A stretch of DNA of 64,000 bases from Microbacterium sp. (GCF_031180975.1 NZ_JAPSLI010000003.1:1-64000), one strand, 5' to 3'; shown: positions 29,038-37,442, numbered from the stretch's first letter. Made by a program: numbers and translations. Notes: generated from the sequence alone by a model not told the origin.

Positions 29038-29228
29038 ATAGCCACCCCCAGATCGCTCAGTGTTTCGGACGACGCCGCCGTCTACTTGGGGGAGGGGTCG
29101 GCCGCCCGAACCTGAAGAAGTGGAGCTCCGAGGGGTGGCGTGGGCCCAAGCACGCCAAGATCGGCGGCTCGGTGCTCCACCCGCCGAGCGACCTCGAGGT
29201 CTTCGTCGAATCGAAGCTGATGGCGTGA
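29038..29228 (+). pseudogene. Excisionase-like helix-turn-helix protein, frameshifted
   Basis: Two frames join into a MerR/excisionase-type domain: SLSVSDDAAVYLGEGSAART in one frame, then LKKWSSEGWRGPKHAKIGGS and VLHPPSDLEVFVESKLMA in the next. Loss of one C in ACC-CTG near 29115 explains the break. The pattern (DAAxYLG, TLKxW, RGPKxxKIGGSV, SDLExF) matches HTH_17 excisionases. No start codon is visible in the first frame. Position next to attL fits a xis gene. Recognised from family consensus only. Confidence 0.6.
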
Positions 29229-29230
29229 TC

Positions 29231-29500
29231 ATGTGCATCGATCTCAGTGCGATCACGGACCCGCAGTTCAACGCCGACATGGACTACGCCGCGGCCATGC
29301 AATACGCGGCTAGTGCGGTGCGTGAGCTGCTCGCCGAGGATTTGGACCTCACATCCCCTGAGCTGCGCCAAACGCTCGCCGAGAAGGCCGAGCAAGTGCG
29401 TCACGCCTGCCCATCAGAAGTCCATGTTCATCGCCTGGTCCACTTGATGGTCGACATAGTCGACGTAGCGCTGGAACCTATCGGGATCGTCAGCGAGTGA
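29231..29500 (+). CDS. Small hypothetical protein downstream of the excisionase remnant
   Basis: 89 aa, ATG 2 nt after the excisionase stop. Residues 1-60 (DPQFNADMDYAAAMQYAASA, then VRELLAEDLDLTSPELRQTL) look like a genuine acidic helical protein. The last 29 residues lie antisense to the end of the HEPN-like gene and look like read-through, so the 3' end may have been lost. Not recognised. Confidence 0.35.
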   Translation: MCIDLSAITDPQFNADMDYAAAMQYAASAVRELLAEDLDLTSPELRQTLAEKAEQVRHACPSEVHVHRLVHLMVDIVDVALEPIGIVSE

Positions 29501-30586
29501 CCGGACCAGGTCGCGGAAGCCGACATCGAAGCGCACGTCCAGCCCTGACTGGATCCACGTGCTTGCCTGGGGCACGGCGGTCGCGAACCATTCGTCGAAC
29601 TCGTCGAAGAGCGCGAAGACATCACGAATAGTCCCATTGGTGGCGTTCGGCAACGAGAGGAACGATCGCCCGCGCATCGAGCTCACCCCGATGGGTAATG
29701 CACCGACATCTGGTACGTGCGCGTACACAGTCGTTTCGTTCCCTTTCTCGAAGCCGCCATGAGTGTACGTGTTGCGCCAGCGCTCCATGACATTGACCAG
29801 CTTGTCAAGATAGACCTTGGCCTGCCCCGTCTTGCCAAGCACACGTTCGTACTTGAGTCCCCACCTCTGGCCGATGAATTCAATGAGGCGGTCTTCCGAT
29901 GGGTCGAACCCTGCGAACGGTAGCGAGAGGACGAGGTCGTGCTCGAGTCGGCTCAGGAAGGCGGTGATGGCGGCGACCACGTCGTGCGTCGAGTTGAGCT
30001 GCATCACTGCGGCACCGCTCGTGAACGACCATCCCGAGATGCCGAACCCGTCTCCTGGCTTGATCTCTAGGTGCTCGTCTTCTACCACCGCCGGATTGAG
30101 CGCGCGGTCGCGGAAGTACTCGTAGGCCTGTTCCAACCGGCGGTGTTGGTTGACGACGGTAGCGTCGCCGGAGTCCACCAGCCGGTCGGTGTTCGCATTG
30201 ATTCCCTTCTCGACGACCTTGGTCGCCGAGATGAGCTTCTTCTTCGTCTGTGTGAGACGGGTCTCGATCTCTGACTCACTCAAGCCGTCGCCCGCTATGC
30301 GCAAGCGCAAGCCGAACTTCTGGTGCGCCACCTCGTAGCGCACCCCCTCGCGAACGAACGAGACCCACCAGGCGACTTTCTCTCCTGGCCCGAAGCGCTC
30401 CAGGCCCGCGAGCTTGAGCGCGAGCCCCATGACAGCAGGAATCGGGCACTCGTCGAGCCCGATGGTGATTCGGGATAGCGGACCCCATGACGCTACGAGA
30501 TCGGACCCGGTCGGTCGCTCGAAATCACGGAGCATGGTCGTGCGCAGCCGATGACCTAGCGCGGCAGCATTGGGAAGTTCCTCCAT
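29414..30586 (-). CDS. HEPN-like protein with RNxxxH motif
   Basis: 390 aa. Not a family I can name. The C-terminal half is mostly helical and contains RNTYTH at 271-276 inside DKLVNVMERWRNTYTHGG. This fits the R-(N/D/H)-xxx-H active-site signature of HEPN RNases. Residues 105-130 (LTQTKKKLISATKVVEKGIN) form a charged helix. ATG 30586 follows the stop of a 42-aa ORF by 2 nt and has no SD of its own, so translation is probably coupled. It lies in the same direction behind the OLD-like gene. An RNase effector partner is inferred; other Apea- or Swt1-like assignments remain possible. Confidence 0.6.
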   Translation of the reverse strand: MEELPNAAALGHRLRTTMLRDFERPTGSDLVASWGPLSRITIGLDECPIPAVMGLALKLAGLERFGPGEKVAWWVSFVREGVRYEVAHQKFGLRLRIAGDGLSESEIETRLTQTKKKLISATKVVEKGINANTDRLVDSGDATVVNQHRRLEQAYEYFRDRALNPAVVEDEHLEIKPGDGFGISGWSFTSGAAVMQLNSTHDVVAAITAFLSRLEHDLVLSLPFAGFDPSEDRLIEFIGQRWGLKYERVLGKTGQAKVYLDKLVNVMERWRNTYTHGGFEKGNETTVYAHVPDVGALPIGVSSMRGRSFLSLPNATNGTIRDVFALFDEFDEWFATAVPQASTWIQSGLDVRFDVGFRDLVRSLADDPDRFQRYVDYVDHQVDQAMNMDF

Positions 30587-30588
30587 GC

Positions 30589-30717
30589 TCAAAGGATCCG
30601 GGCGTTCGACGGGTCCTTGTCCGGCGTGAAGCCCACGAAGTCGACAATCGTGCCAACGACCCACAGGTGCGTGAAGACCTCGCCGTACTCGACTTCATCC
30701 GGTGCAGCGACTGCCAT
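30589..30717 (-). CDS. 42-aa ORF between OLD-like and HEPN-like genes
   Basis: The start at ATG 30717 has GAAAGG 6 nt upstream, and the stop is 2 nt before the next ATG. The product begins MAVAAPDEVEYGEVFTHLWV and continues with VGTIVDFVGFTPDKDPSN. Its hydrophobic-aromatic middle and tight coupling suggest a real microprotein or a leader that couples translation. No known family. Confidence 0.42.
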   Translation of the reverse strand: MAVAAPDEVEYGEVFTHLWVVGTIVDFVGFTPDKDPSNARIL

Positions 30718-30839
30718 GAGGGGCCTTTCGACGGGGTATTGCGCGCCGAACGGCGTCTGCGTCCCAGGGTATCTTCGACGTCTGACACAGACCCGCCCCC
30801 CAGGGGGCGAACTCGCGGACGACAGCGTGCGGCCGAATC

Positions 30840-32762
30840 TCAATCGAGCGTGCTGTTAATGCGTTCGAAGAGCTTCTCGAACCTGTCCAGAGTGGCGTCG
30901 CCCAGCCCGTCGAGGAGGTCAGGGTGGCGAAGGAGCGCGTCGGCCGGAGCGTGATGGCGGAACGCCTTGTACGGCTTCTCCAGGCGCTTCACGATTCGAT
31001 CGCCAGGACCCAGATCAGCCTCGGCAATCGACTTCGAGAACGCCTTGTTGAAGAGGGTGAGGTAGTCGCCGATCTCAAACATGTCCTCGACGTCCGAGTG
31101 CTTGTTTCCGGTGATCTCGCTGACCTGGATGATTCGCTCACGCTTTAATCGAGCCGCGTCCACCGCCTTGTCGAGCCGGTCGGCTCCCTCCGTCCCGGAG
31201 TCGACGAGCACCGTCACATCAAGGTTCTGCCCCATCAAGGAGACGAAGGCGGGGATGTTCGACGCGCCGCCGGCAGGGAGGACGCGCCACTTCTCATCGA
31301 GCCCGGTCCGCCCCAGATCCGTCAGCCGCCTGCTCAGGGCATCGAGGTACACGAAGTCGCTCGGTCCTTCGACGAGAAGGTTCGTTGATCCGATGAACAG
31401 GTGCTGCGCGATGTCGTAGCCCAGCGCCGCCTGCAGCGGGAACAGGCTTCCCTCGCGGACTTCGAGCGCCTCCTGTGTCACGGTCGCGCCCTGGTCCGGG
31501 CCGCCGTCCTCGACGATCCGCACCCGGTGGATCTTGTCGGTCTCGACCATGAACGGGCTGTGCGTCGTATAGATCACCTGCACGGCCTCCGCCAGCCGCT
31601 CGTTGATGAACTGCAGGAAGTCCGCCTGAGCTCGGCCGTGGAGCGTCATGCCCGGCTCGTCGAGGAGCACAACGACAGGCTCCTTGCGCGACTCGAACTC
31701 GGTGAACGCCGCCAGGAACGAGAAGAACCAGCGGAATCCCGAAGAGCGCTGCGAGAAGTTGTTCGTGAACGCGTGGCGAGTATCTTCGACGCGGATCTCC
31801 AGGTAGGTCTTCTTGACCTCTAGGTTTTGCGCGTACGTCTCAGCGACCTCGATCTTCCGGTCGATGTCGAACTGCACCCTCAGGTTTTTGTTCTGCTTCC
31901 AGTAGTTGAAAACCTCGCTGGTGAGCTCGTGCCCGACCGCCTCGAGCTCGGCTTTGCGGTCCTCGTAGTCATCATCCGCCAGCGCGGCCGGTGTCGTTTC
32001 CGCGAGCCTCAGCAGCGCGCGTGCGGTCTGAGCCGGGGAAGATCCGACCTCAGTGTTCGCTTCAGCCAATGCGCTGACGTCGATGCGTCCGTCCAGCTGC
32101 GAGTAGTCGGAGAAGTAGAAGAAGCTCGGCAGGTGCGGCTGGAGTGTCGCCACGATGACGCCCCATGTTGTCGCCGCGACGCCGCCGGGCAACGTGGCCA
32201 GCTCCGACCGGATACGAGTGACTTCCTCCGTGGTCTTCTCGATCTGCCCATCGCTGCTGTCGGCGAGCAACGCCGTGCACACCTTCTCGATGCCGTCGAG
32301 GTCACGAACTTCTTTGAACTGATCTGCGGTCTTCTTCCGCAGATCGGACCGTCCGAGAAGATTCTCGACGGCCGTCTGGCCGTCGTGCTCGAAGTCCCAG
32401 AATGTACTGTCGTCGCCGTATCGCTTGGAGAGGCTCACTGTTTCACTGGCGAAGACGCCTTCGCCCAGGACGTCGATGACTAGCCGCTGTTCGGCAGCGT
32501 CGAGTTCGAATTCCGCCGTGATCGGCACGGCTTCCTTGAGCAGATCCTTGCGCCTGTCCCGAGAAAGCAGCCACCGCGGATAGTCCTGCTGCTCGTTGAA
32601 TCCCGCGTCGCCAACGGGGTTGAGACGGTAGAGCGCCGACAGAATGGCAGTCTTCCCGGACTCATTCATCCCGACAAGGCAGGTCACTTCGTCGTCGACA
32701 GCGATTACTCCGCTGTCAAGAATGTTCCGAAACTTCCGCACCTGGAAATTGACTAGACGCAA
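30840..32762 (-). CDS. OLD-like AAA ATPase with TOPRIM nuclease domain
   Basis: 640 aa. Walker A is GMNESGKT at 31-38, Walker B is VVVLLDEPG (Asp368-Glu369) and the H-loop is VIYTTHSPFMV. The C-terminal TOPRIM has LLVEGPSD (Glu465), VLVDSG (Asp521) and DVED (558-561). This order is the OLD-family architecture of phage P2 OLD, Gabija GajA and related anti-phage nucleases. No UvrD-like GajB is nearby, so it is not a standard Gabija. The start is TTG 32762 with AAGGGG upstream. It heads the minus-strand operon with the 42-aa ORF and the HEPN-like gene. PARIS-like AriAB fusions are another possible relation. Confidence 0.85.
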   Translation of the reverse strand: MRLVNFQVRKFRNILDSGVIAVDDEVTCLVGMNESGKTAILSALYRLNPVGDAGFNEQQDYPRWLLSRDRRKDLLKEAVPITAEFELDAAEQRLVIDVLGEGVFASETVSLSKRYGDDSTFWDFEHDGQTAVENLLGRSDLRKKTADQFKEVRDLDGIEKVCTALLADSSDGQIEKTTEEVTRIRSELATLPGGVAATTWGVIVATLQPHLPSFFYFSDYSQLDGRIDVSALAEANTEVGSSPAQTARALLRLAETTPAALADDDYEDRKAELEAVGHELTSEVFNYWKQNKNLRVQFDIDRKIEVAETYAQNLEVKKTYLEIRVEDTRHAFTNNFSQRSSGFRWFFSFLAAFTEFESRKEPVVVLLDEPGMTLHGRAQADFLQFINERLAEAVQVIYTTHSPFMVETDKIHRVRIVEDGGPDQGATVTQEALEVREGSLFPLQAALGYDIAQHLFIGSTNLLVEGPSDFVYLDALSRRLTDLGRTGLDEKWRVLPAGGASNIPAFVSLMGQNLDVTVLVDSGTEGADRLDKAVDAARLKRERIIQVSEITGNKHSDVEDMFEIGDYLTLFNKAFSKSIAEADLGPGDRIVKRLEKPYKAFRHHAPADALLRHPDLLDGLGDATLDRFEKLFERINSTLD

Positions 32763-32908
32763 GACTGCCCCTTCGCACTCAATTAGGACGCCGTTGGATC
32801 CCTGCGGTCAGCCTATCGGTGGGCTGAGACGCTGACGCCCACCCAAGCAGTCGGCTCTCCCCGCGATGATCTGTGGCGGCCAATACACTCTTGCCAGAGG
32901 AGGTCAAA

Positions 32909-34069
32909 GTGAATCAGCACCATGACTGGCTTCCTCGCCATCATCTTGGTGTCGCCGCCACGCTGGCGCATGCGGACGAGGTCATCGCCCAGGCGGCCGG
33001 CTTGCTCCACGAGTATCAGAGCCAGGACGACGGGGTCTTCCAGCTCGAAGAGGTGCCAGTCGTCACGTACAGCGAGACGGTGGTGACTGGCGTCGCTCCC
33101 ATCCCTCGGAAGGTGCCACTGCTCGTCGCGGACGCTTTGGTCTCGCTGCGCAATGCGATCGAGCACACAATCTTTGCGGAGGTTGAGTTCCGAGACGGCG
33201 TGCTCGGGCCGAAGGCCGCTCGACTCGTCGAGATGCCCGCAGCCACCTCGTACGACGATTTCCAGGAGTGGATCGACCGCCGGCGGAGGAACGGACCTCC
33301 ATCCCTACAGCGCGGCAGCGAGCTCGTGCGCCGGATCGAGGGGTTGCAACCGTTCCAGCGCACGCTGGCCCAGGAGGAGCACCCGATGGCGCTGCTCGCG
33401 TCGCACACCAACTATTCGAAGCACCGCGCGCCCGCGATCACAGCGGTGCGCCTCGCGGCCATCCACCGTGAGGACCAGACGCCTCCTTCGATGGCCGATG
33501 TGAAGCGGTTTCCCGAAGTGCCCCTGCAGGTCGGAGACGTGATCGCTCGCACACCGCGAGGCGTCCGCGTTCCCGTGGCGCTGTTCCCGACGGTCGGTAT
33601 CAATCGGCCCGGAACTGATCGTTGGCCGGTCCTCATGAAAGAGCTCGATGAACTGTCCCATTGGGTGCGGGCCCAGGCTGTTCCGCGTCTGATCACGGGT
33701 TCCGAGCCGCCGTCGCCCGCGCTTCCGACGCGATACGACATCTCAGTGGGCCACGACGACGAATGGCAAGCATTGTCCGTTGGATCCTCAGTCTCAGCCG
33801 CCGAACGTCACCGCGAACGAATCGGAGCCGCCTTCGCGCGTGTTGACATGCTCGCAACGCTCTCGGACATCGACGGTGCCCCAAGCCGCGAGCAGCTTGC
33901 GGCATGGTTGGAGTCTCTCAACGACAAGGATCTCATCGCTCGTATGGAGCAGATGCAGGTCCGGGACAACCGGGATCCTGCAGTCATTCTCTACAATCAC
34001 GGGATTCTGCAACGCATGCTCGGCGATGCTCGGCTTTTCGCATGCGAGGACAGTGACGCGACGAACTGA
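32909..34069 (+). CDS. Hypothetical protein with RNxxxH motif, divergent from the OLD-like gene
   Basis: 386 aa from GTG 32909, chosen because AGAGGAGGT lies at 32896-32903. I do not recognise the family. ADALVSLRNAIEHTIFAEVE (RNAIEH at 81-86) resembles the LRxALxH helix of island-borne hypothetical proteins and also fits the HEPN R-N-xxx-H signature. HTNYSKHRAP near 175 adds further conserved-looking His and Lys residues. No membrane segment or signal peptide. It shares a 146-bp intergenic region with the OLD-like operon, suggesting joint regulation. Confidence 0.6.
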   Translation: MNQHHDWLPRHHLGVAATLAHADEVIAQAAGLLHEYQSQDDGVFQLEEVPVVTYSETVVTGVAPIPRKVPLLVADALVSLRNAIEHTIFAEVEFRDGVLGPKAARLVEMPAATSYDDFQEWIDRRRRNGPPSLQRGSELVRRIEGLQPFQRTLAQEEHPMALLASHTNYSKHRAPAITAVRLAAIHREDQTPPSMADVKRFPEVPLQVGDVIARTPRGVRVPVALFPTVGINRPGTDRWPVLMKELDELSHWVRAQAVPRLITGSEPPSPALPTRYDISVGHDDEWQALSVGSSVSAAERHRERIGAAFARVDMLATLSDIDGAPSREQLAAWLESLNDKDLIARMEQMQVRDNRDPAVILYNHGILQRMLGDARLFACEDSDATN

Positions 34070-34072
34070 GCG

Positions 34073-34243
34073 TCAGAGCAGGTGCTCGAACGGGTCGACC
34101 AGGCTCTGCACGCCGTGCTCCGCGCACACGAACGCCGGGTCGGGTTCGCAGTCGCCGCCGCAGACCGAGCACGTCCCGTAGTCGTCGCTGGTGGGCACGC
34201 GGATCGGTACGCCGTCCAGGCTGCTCTTCTTCTCGTACTCCAC
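34073..34243 (-). CDS. 56-aa zinc-ribbon-like microprotein
   Basis: GTG 34243 to TGA 34073-34075. The product contains VPIRVPTSDDYGTCSVCGGD and then DPAFVCAEHGVQSLVDPF. Cys25-x2-Cys28, Cys32 and Cys40-x2-His43 form a likely zinc-binding knuckle pair. It converges on the preceding gene with a 3-bp gap. A clear SD is missing (ACAGGG 11 nt upstream at best). Function unknown; small zinc ribbons can bind nucleic acid. Confidence 0.5.
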   Translation of the reverse strand: MEYEKKSSLDGVPIRVPTSDDYGTCSVCGGDCEPDPAFVCAEHGVQSLVDPFEHLL

Positions 34244-34313
34244 GCGCCCAACCCTGTCCGTCGGGCCTGAGCAACAATGGAAGCACCACGAGCACGCCGA
34301 GAGGAGCAGCCCC

Positions 34314-34747
34314 TTGACCGACAGAATCTACTACGAGGACCAGGCGGACTGGGCTCCTTTTAGCTACTGCGCGCTCTAGCGCTACTTCGACCGCCTGGCC
34401 GAGTACGTCGGCCCGACTCCTGCTCAGCTGCAGCAGCTGAGCACCGCTCGGCACGGGTGCAAGCCAAGAAGACCGGGATCCGCGACGAGGAACTCGCGGC
34501 GATCGATCCGACCCGGATGCCTGCGGAGAGCCGATGGCTGCTCAGGGCGGTGCTCGTCTCGCAGCAGCGCTACGACTTGGCGCTCGAGAAGTTCCCGAAC
34601 CTCGGGGCGCTGGCCCAGGCCGTCCCCTCGGCCGTGCCGAAGGGACTCGCCCAGTACCCGGCGTCCGTCCGGGCCGCGCTCGACTCCGTCGGGGCAGTAG
34701 CCACGGTCGGCCGCCGTGCCGATCAGTTCCGCGAAGAGAAGAAGTGA
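34314..34747 (+). pseudogene. Decayed hypothetical gene (internal stop plus frameshift)
   Basis: TTG 34314 with GAGAGGAG upstream opens DRIYYEDQADWAPFSYCAL, which ends at TAG 34377. The same frame continues RYFDRLAEYVGPTPAQLQQL, and after a shift near 34450 the reading continues from 34457 as QAKKTGIRDEELAAIDPTRM to a stop at 34747. The last part alone (96 aa, GTG 34457) could still be expressed. Family unknown. Confidence 0.5.
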
Positions 34748-34833
34748 TCAGGCACCGCGCGAGTTCGACTGGTCCATCGACCCGACTGCTCGCTCGGCTA
34801 CAGCTACGCAGCATTCGAGGGGGCGTAGTTCGC

Positions 34834-35829
34834 CTACGTGTCCAGGAAGTCCCACTCGCTGCCCAGCACCCACCGGAGCGCAGAGAGCTTCCCGTTCAGC
34901 ATGCCGAGCTCGAAGTCGGTGTACGGCCCGAGCTGGCCGGGCTCCGTGTAGGTTTCCTGGACCCGTCTTCGCCCGGGGCCAGCGATCTTCAACAATCGCT
35001 CGAGTTCGTCCACATCGCCGTCGTCTTCAAGCCTGTACTCGTACTGCAGCGAGTGGTGATACCAGATCCGGTCGAAGAACTCCTTCTCCGCATCCGTGAT
35101 CTCGCCGAGCCTGCGGGGCTCCTCGACGAAGTCCGAATCGGCAAAGAGCTCCTCGATCTCTTCACCGAAGTGGTCCAAGAGAATGCCGTTCAGTCCGTCG
35201 ACGCCGAGCGCGTACGTGGAGCCCTCGGCAGCGAACAACTCGGCGATGTCGGCGTGGGGCTCCCTCTTGTCGCCGCCGGCTGCGGAGAAGTCATCGCTGT
35301 TGGACGTCACGAACGCATGCGGGTCCGTACTGAGGTCGGCCTCGCCGCTCGCCGTGGCGTACAACTCGATGAGCAGCGCGTCGGCGACGCTGTTGCGCTG
35401 GCGGTGCAGCGGGGCGCGCTTCTCCAGGCCTCTGCTGACCACCGACTCGTGCTCGCGCGCGGTGGGCTCGACCGCCGTGCCGCCTCGCAGCAGAGCCAGC
35501 ACGTCGTCGAAGTTGCGGGTGGTCATCGCTCCGATCAGCGGGACGTCCCGAGCGAGGTCGGCGACCAGCTCGGCGGCGTCCTCCATGTCCGAGCTCCCGT
35601 AGTCCTCGAGATCCCGCTTCATGTCCTTGAACCGCTGCTTGATCGAGGACGTCATGGAGTGCTCGATCCGCTCCCTGTTCCGCTCGAACTCCTCGATCAC
35701 CAGATCGGGCACGAGAAGCTGGGGCTCGCCCTGGTGCACCAGCACCCGCAAGCTCACGATCCACCGCTGCGCGTCCCGTCGCTTCGAGAGGTCGAGCCAT
35801 GTGGAGGTGTCCACGAACAAGCGCAGCAT
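34834..35829 (-). CDS. PIN-domain protein (large, DUF4935-like)
   Basis: 331 aa. It opens with MLRLFVDTSTWLDLSK (Asp7), typical of the first PIN strand. Further acids are at VPDLVIEEFERN (Glu46/47), NSVADALLIELYA (Asp150) and FVTSNSDDFS (Asp179/180), giving the four-acid PIN metal site. The extra 140 C-terminal residues (DRIWYHHSLQYEYRLEDDGD) are beyond a VapC toxin. No antitoxin-like small gene is adjacent. Likely an RNase; role in the island unknown. Confidence 0.75.
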   Translation of the reverse strand: MLRLFVDTSTWLDLSKRRDAQRWIVSLRVLVHQGEPQLLVPDLVIEEFERNRERIEHSMTSSIKQRFKDMKRDLEDYGSSDMEDAAELVADLARDVPLIGAMTTRNFDDVLALLRGGTAVEPTAREHESVVSRGLEKRAPLHRQRNSVADALLIELYATASGEADLSTDPHAFVTSNSDDFSAAGGDKREPHADIAELFAAEGSTYALGVDGLNGILLDHFGEEIEELFADSDFVEEPRRLGEITDAEKEFFDRIWYHHSLQYEYRLEDDGDVDELERLLKIAGPGRRRVQETYTEPGQLGPYTDFELGMLNGKLSALRWVLGSEWDFLDT

Positions 35830-35876
35830 AGGCCCAGGCTATCGGCCCAGTTGCACGCAGAGTCCCCGCCGCCCCT

Positions 35877-36539
35877 TCACGAGCGAAGGTAATCAGTCGT
35901 CCAATGGTTCAGGAACAGTCCCCGGGCGTCCTTCTGGTGCCGGATCCGGTGGATCGTCGGCTCCGAGAGGATCGATCGGCGCATCGGTTCGAGAGCATCG
36001 GCGACGATGCGGCCCAGGTGCGCGAGGATCTGGATCTGGCCCGTGGAGTGGCCGAGCAGCAGCGGTGCCATTTCGCTGAGAGTGGATTCGCCTGGCTCCG
36101 CCGGCGTGCCGAAGTTCACGCCGCCTTCGACATGGGCGTAGTAGCGGATCACGCTCCTGGCCGTGAGATCGTTGCTCTCTGCGAGTCCGACGACCGTCTT
36201 CAGGAAGTCCTCGAGCCCCACGGATGGCGTCTCCGGGCCGCCGATCATTTCCTCGCCCCGGATCCCGAAGTGGCGCGTCAGCCCCTCGGCGGCGAGCACG
36301 TCCTCGAACTCGTGCCACGAACGGATGCGGAACTCGACTGGAACCTCGGGCCGAGCCGACTTCACGGTGTTCAGCAGAGCGGCCGTGTCGGTGAGCAGCT
36401 TCCGCAGGAGTGGCGCGATACCCAGAAGCTCGTACCTCGTCTGCGCTTCAGGGCTGATGCTCCGGCGGCGCACGTCGTCGACCGTTTCGACGAACAGCCA
36501 TTCCGCGAGGATCATCTGCTCGCCGGTGTCCCGCGCCAT
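35877..36539 (-). CDS. Hypothetical protein translated with the resolvase
   Basis: 220 aa. The ATG overlaps the resolvase stop by 1 nt, so the pair is an operon. No recognised domain; notable segments are SVIRYYAHVEGGVNFGTPAE and ILAHLGRIVADALEPM. Soluble and mixed alpha/beta by appearance. The tight coupling suggests a partner or cargo of the resolvase. Confidence 0.6.
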   Translation of the reverse strand: MARDTGEQMILAEWLFVETVDDVRRRSISPEAQTRYELLGIAPLLRKLLTDTAALLNTVKSARPEVPVEFRIRSWHEFEDVLAAEGLTRHFGIRGEEMIGGPETPSVGLEDFLKTVVGLAESNDLTARSVIRYYAHVEGGVNFGTPAEPGESTLSEMAPLLLGHSTGQIQILAHLGRIVADALEPMRRSILSEPTIHRIRHQKDARGLFLNHWTTDYLRS

Positions 36540-37114
36540 CAGCCCGCGTTCTCGTTGAGCGTTGCGGCCTTGAGGACGCTGCTCACCGTGCCCACGGACA
36601 CACCTACGGCGGAGGCGATCTCGCGTATCGACTGCCCCTTCTCGCGGCGGGCCAGGATCGCGGCCCTCTTGTCCTGGTCGACCACCCGGGGTCGGCCGCC
36701 GACCTTTCCACGAGCGCGTGCTGCGTCCAGTCCGTGCTTGGTCTTGCGCACGATGTCGCGCCGGCGGTCCTCGGCCAGCGCGAGCGCTAGGTCGAGGATC
36801 AGGCTCCGCTCGGTGTGCTCGCCCTGCGCGATGCCGTCGAGCACCTTCACGGCGATGCCGCGCTCGAAGAGGTCGGTGAGGACGATCAGTCCTTCGAGGA
36901 GGCTGCGTCCGAGCCGGTCCACCTCGTGCACCGTGAGCATGTCGCCGTCGCGCATGTACTCCAGCGCCGCCGCCAGGCCGGGGCGGTCCTCGACCTTGAG
37001 CTTCCCGCTCACTTTCTCCTCGAAGACCTTCACGCAGATCGGATCGAGTGCGTCGTGCTGCCTCGCCGTCTCTTGGCCCTTCGTGCTCACTCGCACCAGT
37101 CCGACCAGCGCCAT
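36539..37114 (-). CDS. Serine recombinase (resolvase/invertase family)
   Basis: 191 aa from ATG 37114, which has GGAG 8 nt upstream; two earlier in-frame ATGs (37120, 37132) have poorer spacing. The catalytic Ser is in ALVGLVRVSTKGQ (Ser10). VHEVDRLGRSLLEGL carries the conserved Arg pair. A Hin-type C-terminal HTH is seen in ILARREKGQSIREIASAVGV. It can resolve or invert DNA at nearby sites, but does not explain tRNA insertion, which needs a tyrosine enzyme. Confidence 0.92.
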   Translation of the reverse strand: MALVGLVRVSTKGQETARQHDALDPICVKVFEEKVSGKLKVEDRPGLAAALEYMRDGDMLTVHEVDRLGRSLLEGLIVLTDLFERGIAVKVLDGIAQGEHTERSLILDLALALAEDRRRDIVRKTKHGLDAARARGKVGGRPRVVDQDKRAAILARREKGQSIREIASAVGVSVGTVSSVLKAATLNENAG

Positions 37115-37125
37115 GACCATCACTC

Positions 37126-37189
37126 CGTTCAATAAACGTGTTCAGTTGTCTGCTTCCAGCGTACCGGTTGATGAACGAGTATTTGAACG
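37126..37189. promoter_or_regulatory. Possible recombinase binding sites upstream of the resolvase
   Basis: CGTTCAATAAACGTGTTCA (37126-37144) and, inverted, TGAACGAGTATTTGAACG (37172-37189) share CGTTCAA and GTTCA half-sites. Their position directly before the resolvase gene fits res subsites or an autoregulatory operator. The core dinucleotide cannot be assigned. Confidence 0.3.
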
Positions 37190-37442
37190 CTTGTCGCCCT
37201 CTTGGGCGTGTCGTTTCGACCACGTCTCAGGTGTTCAGCAGACGACCGATTTCTGAACATTCGGGAGGTCGCTACAACTGGAGTTGGGCACAGCGCAGAA
37301 GACTTCGCTCACGTCGATCCCTCGTGTCGCCGGCACTAGCCGCCCCCGCCGTTCAACCAGCAGTCTCTGTCCGTACCGGCAAGTACGCTGGCTCAAGGAC
37401 GTGCTGCGACGCTTCAGCGCGTACAGGAGGAGAGGCGGGGTC

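Noticed and set aside
28864-29280. 138-codon minus-strand frame at the left end of the island
   Set aside because: It runs antisense over the TGTCACC repeats and the excisionase remnant and has no recognisable protein character.
29414-32762. Gabija defence system
   Set aside because: The OLD-like ATPase/TOPRIM gene fits GajA loosely, but there is no UvrD-type GajB helicase on either side.
34834-35829. VapBC-type toxin-antitoxin pair
   Set aside because: The PIN protein is much longer than VapC and no small antitoxin gene is adjacent.
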